Shown in pieces: positions 28,262 to 37,037 of a stretch of 64,000 nucleotides of DNA (positions within the stretch are counted from its first letter, which is position 1; every line of letters begins with the position of its first letter). The DNA is taken from contig NZ_CP104900.1 in NCBI RefSeq assembly GCF_025449215.1, forward strand, positions 4,402,001 to 4,466,000, given 5' to 3'. Both the position numbers and the translations under genes were made by a program. The stretch is from Shewanella seohaensis (GTDB taxonomy: Bacteria > Pseudomonadota > Gammaproteobacteria > Enterobacterales > Shewanellaceae). Below the pieces are notes generated by a model. It was not told where the DNA came from. It searched no databases and saw only the letters and a list, made by a program, of their open reading frames with translations.

Positions 28262-29668
28262 TTAATCTTCTTCAAACTGCGGGCCAGCGTAGTTATCAAA
28301 ACGGGAAAACTGGCCTTGGAAGGTCAAGCGCACACGCCCAATAGGGCCGTTACGCTGCTTACCTATGATGATTTCCGCCGTGCCCTTATCGGGAGAATCG
28401 TTGTTATACACCTCATCACGGTAAATAAACATGATGAGGTCCGCATCCTGCTCAATAGAACCCGATTCACGTAAGTCCGAGTTCACTGGGCGCTTATCGG
28501 CACGTTGTTCGAGCGAGCGGTTAAGCTGGGAAAGTGCAATCACGGGGATCTCTAACTCTTTAGCCAATGCCTTGAGAGATCGAGAAATTTCGGCGATTTC
28601 TAGGGTACGGTTGTCCGATAACGCCGGCACTTGCATCAGCTGCAAGTAGTCGACCATGATCATCGATAAGCCGCCATGTTCACGGGCGATACGGCGGGCA
28701 CGGCTGCGCACTTCGGTCGGGGTTAAACCTGAACCATCGTCGATATACATCTTGCCCTGCTCGAGCATGATCCCCATGGTCGATGACACCCGCGCCCAAT
28801 CCTCATCATCGAGCTGTCCGGTACGGATTTTGGTTTGGTCGACGCGGCCCAAGGAGGCCAACATACGCATCATGATCTGTTCCGAGGGCATCTCGAGACT
28901 GAAAATCAGCACAGGCTTGTCTTCATTCATCGCCGCCTGCTCGCAGAGGTTCATCGCGAAGGTGGTTTTACCCATAGAAGGACGCGCCGCGACGATAATC
29001 AAGTCGCCGGATTGGAAGCCCGCAGTCATACGATCGAGATCGCTAAAACCGCTCGACACCCCTGTCACACCGTTGTGTGGGTTGTTATATAGCTGCTCAA
29101 TCTTATCGACGGTTTTTTCGAGAATGGTTTTAATGCCTTCGGGACCTTCGTTGGCATTGGTGCGCTGCTCGGCAATCTTAAAGACTTTACTCTCGGCCAA
29201 GTCGAGCAAGGCGCTGGAGTCACGTCCCTCGGGATTGTAACCCGCATCGGCAATCTCATGGGCGACACGGATCATCTCCCGCACCACGGCGCGCTCGCGC
29301 ACAATCTCGGCGTAAGAAACAATGTTACCCGCGCTCGGAGTGTTTTTGGCGATCTCGCCTAAGTAGGCAAAGCCGCCCGCTTCTTCGAGTTGATTTTCAA
29401 GTTCAAGCTGTTCAGAAACCGTGATTAAGTCGATAGGTTGACCCGTTTCAACTAAACGGTGCATGGCCGCAAAAATCATCCTGTGTGAGCGGGAATAAAA
29501 ATCCTCTTTCACTACGGTCTCGGCCACTTTATCCCAAGCGTCGGCGTCTAACATGAGGCCACCTAAGACCGATTGTTCAGCCTCAATCGAATGCGGCGGC
29601 AGCTTGAGGCTATCGACCTGCAAATCCCTCGGCTTACTCTTAGGCTTAAAAGCACCTTGTTGTGACAT
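28262..29668 (-). CDS. dnaB: Replicative DNA helicase DnaB
   Basis: Hexameric 5'-3' helicase of the replication fork, 468 aa. The N-terminal domain (PHSIEAEQSVLGGLMLD) that binds DnaG is followed by the RecA-like motor with Walker A in VAARPSMGKTTFAMNL, Walker B in MIMVDYLQLM, and the arginine-finger region GSIEQDADLIMFIYRDEVY. The start ATG 29668 (MSQQGAFK) has GGAG upstream and replaces a longer frame open further upstream. No intein is present. Confidence 0.97.
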   Translation of the reverse strand: MSQQGAFKPKSKPRDLQVDSLKLPPHSIEAEQSVLGGLMLDADAWDKVAETVVKEDFYSRSHRMIFAAMHRLVETGQPIDLITVSEQLELENQLEEAGGFAYLGEIAKNTPSAGNIVSYAEIVRERAVVREMIRVAHEIADAGYNPEGRDSSALLDLAESKVFKIAEQRTNANEGPEGIKTILEKTVDKIEQLYNNPHNGVTGVSSGFSDLDRMTAGFQSGDLIIVAARPSMGKTTFAMNLCEQAAMNEDKPVLIFSLEMPSEQIMMRMLASLGRVDQTKIRTGQLDDEDWARVSSTMGIMLEQGKMYIDDGSGLTPTEVRSRARRIAREHGGLSMIMVDYLQLMQVPALSDNRTLEIAEISRSLKALAKELEIPVIALSQLNRSLEQRADKRPVNSDLRESGSIEQDADLIMFIYRDEVYNNDSPDKGTAEIIIGKQRNGPIGRVRLTFQGQFSRFDNYAGPQFEED

Positions 29669-29793
29669 TAACACTCCCGATTTCCAACAACTTAACAAAA
29701 TATGATATAAAACCCGCGTCAAGCAAACAGGCCGTTTACATTCGCCTGTTACTTCATTCCAACGGACACTCTAACTAAAAATAAGGAAAGAAC

Positions 29794-31992
29794 ATGCGTA
29801 TTGCATTGGTTGCAGCCTTAGTACTGACCTCTGGCGTAGCAACAGCCGATGAAGGACAATGGCAACCTTATCAAATGCCTTCAATTGCCGACAAACTCAG
29901 CGCGCGTGGAATCGATATTCCCGCTGACAAATTAGCCGATCTCACCAGTTATCCAATGAATGCCGTTGTTGGGCTGGGCTATTGTACCGCCAGTTTTGTC
30001 TCGCCCCAAGGGCTAGTTGTGACAAACCATCATTGTGCCTACAAGGCGATACAATATAACACTAAGAAAGAACATAACTATCTCGAACAGGGCTTTTTAG
30101 CCACCTCGATGGATAAAGAACCGTCAGCAGGTCCGAACGAACGTTTATACATCACCGAAGCCGTGACCAATGTCACCAGCGATGTCACCAAAGACCTCAG
30201 TCAAGATCCGCTCAAACGCTACGAAGACATTGAAAACCACAGCAAAGCCTTAATCAAAAGCTGTGAGGCCGATGATAACTACCGCTGTAACGTGCGCAGC
30301 TTCCACAATGGCTTGGAATATTACCTTATCAAGCAATTGATGATCCGCGATGTGCGCTTAGTATACGCGCCACCAGAAAGCGTTGGCGCTTACGGCGGTG
30401 ATATCGATAACTACGAGTATCCACGCCACTCGGGCGATTTTGCCTTCCTGCGCGCCTATGTGGGTAAAGATGGCAAGCCTGCGGCCTACAGTGAAGATAA
30501 CATTCCTTACACGCCAAAGAGTTACCTGAAAGTGAACGCCGATGGTGTGAAAGCAGGCGACGGCGTGTTTGTGGCGGGCTACCCTGGCACCACCAGCCGT
30601 TACAATCTCACCAGCGAGCTTAAATTTGCCAGCGACTGGTTGTACCCAACTCAGGCAAAACGCTATCAATTACAGATTGATACTATTGAAGCCATGGGGC
30701 AGGAAGATGCCGATATCGCCATTAAATATGCAGGCAATATGGCGTCGATGGCGAACCGGATGAAAAAACTCAACGGTCTGCTGGCTGGTTTTAAAGCCAC
30801 GGATATCGTCGGCATTAAGCAGCAACGCGAAGATGATTTTCTGGCTTGGTTAATGAAAAATCCTAGCCTTAATCAAAATCTTATCAGCGAGCTAGAAGTT
30901 TTATTGGCCGAGCAGCAACTGCAAACCCAAACCAATTATTACTTCACCAACGCCCAATCGAGCACACTGCTCACTGCGGCCAATAGCCTCTATCGCTTAG
31001 CCAAGGAAAAGCAAAAGAGCGATGCCGAGCGTGAAATCGGTTACCAAGAGCGTGATCTTGCCATGTTTAGCTCGCGCCTGAAGCGTATCGACTCCAGCTT
31101 TGACGTTAAAGTCGATAAAACCCTGTGGTTACAAGACTTAAATGCCTACTTGTCACAACCCAACCGCGTTGCAGCCTTAGACAATATGCTGAATCTAGAC
31201 GACAAAAATGTCAGTCTAGAAGCGAAACTCGACGGCCTGTATTCGCTAACGACGCTGACAGACCAAGCGCAACGTTTGGCGTGGATGGATGCCGATGCGA
31301 AGGCCTTTGAAACCAGTAGCGATCCCTTTATCCGCCTAGCTGTCGCGTTGTACGACACCAATATGGCTCAGGAAAAAGCAGAAAAAATTCTCGCGGGTAA
31401 ACTGTCTACCGCTCGCCCTGCCTATATGGCCGCCGTTATCGACTACTACAAAGCCAACAACTGGCCAGTGTATCCGGATGCAAACGGTACCCTACGTATC
31501 AGCTACGGAATGGTCGATGGTTATCAATCCCGCGATGCTCTGTACAAACAGCCATTTACTCGCCTCGATGGCATCGTAGCTAAGCACACAGGTGTTGAGC
31601 CCTATAACGCACCGAAAAAATTGCTCGATGCAATCCATGAGCAGCGTTTTGGCGATCACTTAGTGAAATCTGTCTACCAAGATCCTCGCGGCTGGATTTG
31701 CCGTCTGTTCTCTTGCTTGGACAAGCCTGAAGAATTTAACTCTGTGCCAGTTAACTTTCTGTCGAGCGTCGATACCACCGGTGGTAACTCGGGCTCACCT
31801 GTCTTTAACGGCAAAGGCGAACTCGTCGGCCTAAACTTCGATTCCACCTATGAAGCCATTACCAAGGACTGGTTCTTCAACCCCACCATCACCCGCGCCG
31901 TACACGTGGATATTCGATATATCCTGTGGATGATGGATGAAGTAGACCATGCCGATAATTTAATTAAAGAACTCGATTTAGTGAGAAATTAA
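29794..31992 (+). CDS. S46 family dipeptidyl-peptidase (DPP11-like)
   Basis: Periplasmic serine exopeptidase of 732 aa with signal peptide (cut after GVATA). The catalytic triad is visible: His in TNHHCAYKA, Asp in DNYEYPRHSGDFAFL, Ser at about residue 666 in TGGNSGSPVFNGKGEL. The residue that distinguishes DPP7 (Gly) from DPP11 (Arg or Ser) is in NFDSTYEA: here Ser, at about 684, so cleavage after acidic residues (Asp/Glu at P1) is predicted. That rule comes from published work on Porphyromonas and Shewanella enzymes. The start has AAGGAAAG upstream. Monocistronic, with terminator. Confidence 0.92.
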   Translation: MRIALVAALVLTSGVATADEGQWQPYQMPSIADKLSARGIDIPADKLADLTSYPMNAVVGLGYCTASFVSPQGLVVTNHHCAYKAIQYNTKKEHNYLEQGFLATSMDKEPSAGPNERLYITEAVTNVTSDVTKDLSQDPLKRYEDIENHSKALIKSCEADDNYRCNVRSFHNGLEYYLIKQLMIRDVRLVYAPPESVGAYGGDIDNYEYPRHSGDFAFLRAYVGKDGKPAAYSEDNIPYTPKSYLKVNADGVKAGDGVFVAGYPGTTSRYNLTSELKFASDWLYPTQAKRYQLQIDTIEAMGQEDADIAIKYAGNMASMANRMKKLNGLLAGFKATDIVGIKQQREDDFLAWLMKNPSLNQNLISELEVLLAEQQLQTQTNYYFTNAQSSTLLTAANSLYRLAKEKQKSDAEREIGYQERDLAMFSSRLKRIDSSFDVKVDKTLWLQDLNAYLSQPNRVAALDNMLNLDDKNVSLEAKLDGLYSLTTLTDQAQRLAWMDADAKAFETSSDPFIRLAVALYDTNMAQEKAEKILAGKLSTARPAYMAAVIDYYKANNWPVYPDANGTLRISYGMVDGYQSRDALYKQPFTRLDGIVAKHTGVEPYNAPKKLLDAIHEQRFGDHLVKSVYQDPRGWICRLFSCLDKPEEFNSVPVNFLSSVDTTGGNSGSPVFNGKGELVGLNFDSTYEAITKDWFFNPTITRAVHVDIRYILWMMDEVDHADNLIKELDLVRN

Positions 31993-32078
31993 TATTTAAT
32001 TAACATTCAGCATTAATTGATAATAATATTAGCTGATATTTACTCTATTAATTTAATCGACATAAATTAAGCATCTTT

Positions 32079-32118
32079 TAAAACCGTTCAAAGAATATTC
32101 TTTGGACGGTTTTTATTT
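32079..32118 (+). terminator. Terminator of the S46 peptidase gene
   Basis: Long inverted repeat AAAACCGTTCAAAGAAT / ATTCTTTGGACGGTTTT (one mismatch), followed by T-rich sequence. Confidence 0.85.
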
Positions 32119-32135
32119 TAAGCAATTTGCTAACT

Positions 32136-32149
32136 TGTGATCTATCACA
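32136..32149 (+). promoter_or_regulatory. Crp/FNR-like palindrome upstream of hydA
   Basis: TGTGA-TCTA-TCACA: perfect half sites of Crp type but with the 4-bp spacing of an FNR site (Crp usually has 6). It is almost 480 bp from hydA, so it may be a remote site or act on another transcript. Confidence 0.4.
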
Positions 32150-32214
32150 TTATCCATTCGCCATAATCATTCCTAAGCCATCTTAATTAGCATTATTTAA
32201 ACCAAGAGCATTTA

Positions 32215-32229
32215 TGGACAATTTGTCCA
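32215..32229. promoter_or_regulatory. Dyad TGGACAA-T-TTGTCCA, possible operator
   Basis: Perfect 7-bp arms with a single central base in the hydrogenase upstream region. The symmetry fits a dimeric repressor or activator site, but I cannot name the regulator. Confidence 0.35.
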
Positions 32230-32471
32230 AACACAAAATCCAAACGAGTGATAACACCCTCATAATGCAATAAATCACACCGCAAGCCTTTAAAATACAA
32301 CAAACAGTGTTAGGCGACCGATGACGCCACCATAACACACTGTATATAAAGAATAAATTAAATCTAACCTGATAAAACACAAACACAAAAGTTTATTTTT
32401 ATTTCTAAAAATTTATCAAAAACGTCTAATAAAACCATTAAAAACGCCTGTTTTATCAAAAAGAATAAAAC

Positions 32472-32513
32472 TTGATCGTTCTCAAGTTTTTTCCAGAATC
32501 AATTTCCTATTAT
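32472..32513 (+). promoter_or_regulatory. FNR/EtrA-activated promoter of the hyd operon
   Basis: TTGAT-CGTT-CTCAA at 32472-32485 matches the FNR consensus at 9 of 10 positions. TATTAT at 32508-32513 is a good -10. If transcription starts about 7 bases after it (near 32520), the box centre falls at -41.5, the classical position for FNR activation. The start codon is about 107 bp further on. Anaerobic induction fits the oxygen sensitivity of an [FeFe] hydrogenase. Confidence 0.65.
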
Positions 32514-32627
32514 CCAGCCGTCTAAAACTTACCAATACGCTTTTGCCATAGGCATAAGCTGCCAAACAAATACATTAAATAACACTGAAAATATAATTCA
32601 GGTTGAAAATGAGGAACGCGAAATCCT

Positions 32628-33859
32628 ATGACAGCGACAACTTATCAACCGGGAGAAATCCAAGGGCTGATCAAGATAAATGCATCTAAATGCAAAGGAT
32701 GTGATGCCTGTAAACAGTTCTGCCCAACCCACGCCATTAATGGCGCCTCGGGTGCAGTACACACTATCGATGAAGATAAATGCTTAAGCTGCGGCCAATG
32801 TTTAATTAACTGCCCCTTTAGCGCCATTGAAGAAACCCACAGCGCCCTTGAAACCGTCATTAAAAAGCTCGCCGATAAAAATACTACCGTTGTCGGCATT
32901 ATCGCTCCGGCGGTGCGGGTCGCAATTGGTGAAGAATTCGGTCTAGGCACGGGCGAACTCGTGACGGGTAAGCTCTATGGCGCGATGAATCAGGCAGGCT
33001 TTAAGATTTTCGACTGTAACTTTGCCGCCGATCTCACCATCATGGAAGAAGGTAGTGAGTTTATTTATCGCCTCCATGCCAATGTTAAAGCTGAAGAAAA
33101 TGCAGGTGCGCTGCCGCAGTTCACCTCCTGCTGCCCTGGTTGGGTGCGTTACCTCGAAACCCGCTATCCAGCGCTATTACCTAACCTGTCGACAGCTAAA
33201 TCTCCCCAACAAATGGCTGGAACGGTCGCCAAAACCTACGGCGCTAAAGTGTATCAAATGCAGCCAGAGAATATTTTCACTGTCTCTGTGATGCCTTGTA
33301 CCTCGAAAAACTCGAAGCCTCACGCCCCGAATTTAACTCGGCTTGGCAATACCATCAGGAACATGGGGCTAACACGCCTTCGTACCAAGATATTGATGCT
33401 GTGCTGACCACCCGAGAAATGGCTCAATTGCTCAAAATGCTCGATATCGATCTCGCTAATACCCCCGAATATCAAGGCGATAGTTTGTTCTCTGAATACA
33501 CTGGCGCGGGCACTATCTTTGGTACCACAGGTGGCGTAATGGAAGCGGCATTACGTACCGCTCACAAGGTGCTCACTGGCACTGAAATGGCTAAGTTGGA
33601 ATTTGAACCCGTACGCGGGCTAAAAGGCGTCAAATCGGCTTCCGTCAGCCTGTTTGATACTCAGCTCAACCAGAATGTAACCGTCAATGTCGCTGTAGTA
33701 CACGACATGGGCAATAACATCGAACCCGTGCTACGCGATGTAATGGCTGGTACTTCGCCCTATCATTTTATCGAAGTGATGAACTGCGCTGGTGGTTGCG
33801 TTAACGGTGGAGGCCAACCTATTGAAGGTAAAGGTTCTTCTTGGCTTGGTAACATTTAA
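32628..33859 (+). CDS. hydA: Periplasmic [FeFe] hydrogenase large subunit (frameshifted)
   Basis: H2-evolving/consuming catalytic subunit, 410 aa when repaired. Two [4Fe-4S] ferredoxin motifs lie at residues 20-60 (CKGCDACKQFCP, CLSCGQCLINCP). The H-cluster is held by the three signatures FTSCCPGW, MPCTSKK and MNCAGGCVNGGGQP. There is no C-terminal small-subunit region; that is the next gene, as in Desulfovibrio HydAB. The A run at 33306-33310 has five bases and needs six. As written, the frame diverges right inside the second H-cluster signature and stops at 33407. The defect matches the other homopolymer losses in this window, so the enzyme is probably intact in the organism. Confidence 0.95.
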
Positions 33860-33871
33860 CGGGAAACAAAA

Positions 33872-34192
33872 ATGAACAAGAAAAAACACCTATTTGCCGA
33901 GGACAGTTTCTTTCTGTCACGCCGTAAGTTTATGGCGGTAGGCGCTGCCTTTGTCGCCGCCTTAGCCATTCCGATTGGTTGGTTTAGCAGCAAACTTGAA
34001 CGCCGCAATGAGTACATTAAGGCCAGAAGCCAAGGGTTATATAAAGACGATAGCCTAGCGAAAAAACGTGTTAGCCACGCCAACCCCGCGGTAGAGAAAT
34101 ACTACAAAGAATTCGGTGGCGAGCCATTAGGACATATGTCCCATGAGCTGCTACACACCCACTTTGTCGACCGCACCAAATTAAGCTCTTGA
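33872..34192 (+). CDS. hydB: [FeFe] hydrogenase small subunit with Tat signal
   Basis: 106-residue subunit that wraps the large subunit and carries it to the periplasm. The N-terminus has a Tat signal (LSRRKFMAV followed by a hydrophobic stretch), and the remainder contains the conserved HANPAVEKYYKEF segment. It lies 12 bp after hydA with GGGAAAC before the start. The large subunit has no signal of its own, so it would hitch-hike through Tat. Confidence 0.93.
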   Translation: MNKKKHLFAEDSFFLSRRKFMAVGAAFVAALAIPIGWFSSKLERRNEYIKARSQGLYKDDSLAKKRVSHANPAVEKYYKEFGGEPLGHMSHELLHTHFVDRTKLSS

Positions 34193-34205
34193 TTGGAGAT
34201 GAAAA

Positions 34206-34889
34206 ATGCATCAAGAACATGATATGAGACCCATTTTAAAACATCCGCTAAACGTCAGGATTTTCCACTATATTCTGCTGCTCAGCTTTTTGCCGTTAGC
34301 CGCGACGGGGTTGTTATTGTTTTTTAAACCGCTTTCCCAGGAAGGCATGCAACTAACCTATGATGTGCACATCATTGCGGGGATTGTTATGGCCCTCGAT
34401 GCCGTGGCATTTACCATCATGGCATTCGACCGAGTGGTGCTATTTATCGCCCGAGTGTTCAGCTTCTCCGGACGCGACGTGAAATGGTTTATGGTGTTAG
34501 GCGGTTACCCACAGAAATTCTTACTGGGTAAAAAAGTGCCAATCCCTCCAATGAATAAATACAACTCTGGCCAGAAGCTATTTGGTGCCTGCGTACTGAT
34601 TGGCGGTACAGTGCTTATCCTCTCCGGTTTAGTGCTGTGGCTTATCCCCCACGCTGCGCCGCGGGATATAGTGTGGTTTTTAGGTCAGGCCCATTTGGTC
34701 TCTGGCCTAGTGTTAACCGCTTTCTTACCCGTGCATTTATTCCTCGCGGTGTACCGCTTCGATGACTTCAAAGCCATGATGATCCACGGCAATGTGCCCT
34801 ACCATGATGCCGCCGAGTACACCCCACTATGGGTAAAAAATGAAATTGCCCCCGTTGCCACAAACGGCGAACAACTGACTAGCAAATAG
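34206..34889 (+). CDS. Cytochrome b subunit (formate dehydrogenase gamma / FdhC-like)
   Basis: 227-residue membrane protein with four hydrophobic helices and conserved histidines (HPLNVRIFHYILL near the N-terminus, DVHIIAG, AHLVSGLVL, FLPVHLFLAVYR) for two b hemes. This is the diheme b-type cytochrome family of formate dehydrogenase gamma subunits, annotated fdhC in Shewanella. Placed directly after hydB it most likely passes electrons between periplasmic hydrogenase and the quinone pool. The start has TTGGAGATG upstream; 13 bp from hydB. Confidence 0.9.
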   Translation: MHQEHDMRPILKHPLNVRIFHYILLLSFLPLAATGLLLFFKPLSQEGMQLTYDVHIIAGIVMALDAVAFTIMAFDRVVLFIARVFSFSGRDVKWFMVLGGYPQKFLLGKKVPIPPMNKYNSGQKLFGACVLIGGTVLILSGLVLWLIPHAAPRDIVWFLGQAHLVSGLVLTAFLPVHLFLAVYRFDDFKAMMIHGNVPYHDAAEYTPLWVKNEIAPVATNGEQLTSK

Positions 34890-34959
34890 CTAGGTCTCCT
34901 GCGGCAGTTGCTCAACAACTGCCGTGTTTACGCATTCATATTCAAGGGCATAGAAAACC

Positions 34960-36402
34960 ATGAGCACACACGAGCATCATTCCATTACCGTCTCTGACTA
35001 TAATCCCAACGTCAGCTTTATTGACGATCAGGCGATTTGGCAGGCCATTGAAGACGCCAGTCATCCGAGTCGCGACCAAATCCAAGCCATTCTCGAAAAG
35101 GCGCGCCAATGCGAAGGCTTAAGCATTCGCGAAACCGCTCTCCTGCTACAAAATCAAGATAAAGCCCTGGATGAAGCACTCTTTGCCGTCGCCCGTGAAA
35201 TTAAAAACACCATCTACGGCAATCGTATAGTGATGTTTGCGCCGCTCTATGTGTCCAACCATTGTGCCAACAGTTGTAGTTACTGCGGCTTTAACGCCGA
35301 TAACCACGAGCTGAAACGCAAGACCTTAAAACAGGATGAGATCCGCCAAGAGGTCACCATCCTCGAAGAAATGGGCCACAAACGGATCTTGGCCGTTTAT
35401 GGCGAGCATCCACGCAACAATGTGCAAGCCATTGTTGAAAGTATTCAAACCATGTACAGCGTTAAGCAGGGCAAAGGCGGTGAAATTCGCCGTATCAATG
35501 TCAACTGCGCGCCAATGAGTGTGGAAGACTTTAAACAGCTTAAAACGGCGGCGATAGGCACTTATCAATGTTTCCAAGAAACCTATCATCAAGACACTTA
35601 CAGTAAAGTGCACCTAAAAGGTAAAAAAACCGACTACTTATACCGCCTCTACGCCATGCACAGGGCGATGGAAGCAGGAATCGACGATGTCGGTATCGGC
35701 GCGCTCTTTGGCCTGTATGACCATAGATTTGAGCTGCTCGCCATGCTCACCCATGTCCAGCAACTCGAAAAAGACTGTGGCATTGGCCCACATACCATCT
35801 CCTTCCCGCGGATTGAACCCGCCCATGGCTCTGCCCTTAGTGAAAAGCCGCCCTATGAGGTTGATGATGAGTGCTTTAAGCGCATTGTAGCCATCACTCG
35901 CCTCGCCGTACCTTATACCGGACTGATTATGAGCACACGGGAGAACGCGGCCCTACGTAAAGAGTTGTTAGAACTCGGCGTCTCACAGATCAGTGCAGGC
36001 TCACGCACTGCGCCGGGTGGCTATCAAGACAGCAAGCTAAATCAACATGATGCCGAACAATTTAGCCTTGGCGATCATCGTGCCATGGATGAGATCATCT
36101 ATGAATTAGTCACCGACTCGGATGCCATCCCCTCTTTCTGTACAGGCTGTTACCGTAAAGGGCGCACTGGCGATCACTTTATGGGATTAGCCAAACAGCA
36201 GTTTATTGGCAAGTTCTGTCAGCCCAATGCCTTGATCACCTTTAGGGAATATCTGAACGACTACGCCAGCGATAAAACCCGTGAGGCAGGTAACGCCCTG
36301 ATAGAGCGAGAGCTCGCCAAAATGAGTCCATCACGGGAACGTAATGTGCGTAGTTGTTTGAAAAAACCGATGCGGGTGAACGGGATATCTATCTATAAAT
36401 GA
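34960..36402 (+). CDS. hydG: [FeFe] hydrogenase maturase HydG
   Basis: Radical-SAM tyrosine lyase that makes the CO and CN ligands of the H-cluster. 480 aa. The radical-SAM cluster Cys102, Cys106 and Cys109 lie in SNHCANSCSYCGFN. The auxiliary C-terminal cluster is seen as FCTGCYRKGRTG followed 22 residues later by Cys in IGKFCQPNA. The length is normal and ThiH-like. Its stop overlaps the start of the next gene by 4 bp. Confidence 0.96.
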   Translation: MSTHEHHSITVSDYNPNVSFIDDQAIWQAIEDASHPSRDQIQAILEKARQCEGLSIRETALLLQNQDKALDEALFAVAREIKNTIYGNRIVMFAPLYVSNHCANSCSYCGFNADNHELKRKTLKQDEIRQEVTILEEMGHKRILAVYGEHPRNNVQAIVESIQTMYSVKQGKGGEIRRINVNCAPMSVEDFKQLKTAAIGTYQCFQETYHQDTYSKVHLKGKKTDYLYRLYAMHRAMEAGIDDVGIGALFGLYDHRFELLAMLTHVQQLEKDCGIGPHTISFPRIEPAHGSALSEKPPYEVDDECFKRIVAITRLAVPYTGLIMSTRENAALRKELLELGVSQISAGSRTAPGGYQDSKLNQHDAEQFSLGDHRAMDEIIYELVTDSDAIPSFCTGCYRKGRTGDHFMGLAKQQFIGKFCQPNALITFREYLNDYASDKTREAGNALIERELAKMSPSRERNVRSCLKKPMRVNGISIYK

Positions 36403-37037
36403 CTCATTCTTTACTTTCAAAGCCCGGCGTAAAATTGCATTTTGGTTTGAATACGCACGCCTTACTCGAGGCAATAGCACAAGCCAATGACATAGTGTTA
36501 CACGCGGCCATTTACAGCAACTTTGCCGATAACGCCGTGGGGCAATTACTCTTACAGCGCTTACAAAGCGTAAGCTTCAAGCAACTCACCCTGATAAAGC
36601 TTGAGCCCACAGGTTCTTGGCGGGATGAATTCGCCACTATCCTACGTCCCGAGATGCCACAGCGGGAAGTGGAACGACTCTATGAAAACTCCCGCCACTG
36701 GTGCGCCGAACTAAAGAGGCAATTTCCTGAGACGGTTAATTTAGTCTCGACCCAAGCGCTGCCACTGCAACCTATATTGCTGATTGGCGATAGACTCTTT
36801 GTCGGTCACTACGCCCATAGCCATACCACTTCGGCTCAAGGGCTTTGGATAGAGTTTGATGTTATTGCTTTAGGCCTTGCGCCAAACAGCTTAATCGATT
36901 GGTTTTATTCCGGCGTCACCGCAGAGCAAGACTCGCCGGTGGCAATAACCCTTGGCCGTTATGTGGAAGAATGTCGCCGCGCCGTAGGCGATCTCTGGTA
37001 TCAAAGTGTGATTGCGCTGGATAAGGGGCGCCACTGA
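36399..37037 (+). CDS. Unknown protein conserved in the hydrogenase operon (sometimes called HydX)
   Basis: 212-residue soluble protein without signal peptide, cysteine motif or membrane segments. It overlaps hydG by 4 bp (ATGA) and abuts the hydE start, so it is translated as part of the maturase set. The middle has PLQPILLIGDRLFVGHYAH then SHTTSAQGLWIEFD, a buried-strand and His-rich pattern, and the C-terminus has YVEECRRAVGDLWY. I recognise no family with a known activity. The position suggests a role in H-cluster assembly, subunit maturation or regulation, but this is inferred. Confidence 0.82.
   Translation: MTHSLLSKPGVKLHFGLNTHALLEAIAQANDIVLHAAIYSNFADNAVGQLLLQRLQSVSFKQLTLIKLEPTGSWRDEFATILRPEMPQREVERLYENSRHWCAELKRQFPETVNLVSTQALPLQPILLIGDRLFVGHYAHSHTTSAQGLWIEFDVIALGLAPNSLIDWFYSGVTAEQDSPVAITLGRYVEECRRAVGDLWYQSVIALDKGRH

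Larger units (their letters stand above)
31993..32627. other. Long AT-rich regulatory region upstream of the hydrogenase operon
   Basis: 635 bp without a gene. After the peptidase terminator it holds a Crp-like palindrome (32136-32149), a 7-bp-arm dyad (32215-32229), an AT-rich stretch and an FNR/EtrA box with a fitting -10 (32472-32513). This is the longest promoter region in the window. Confidence 0.65.
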
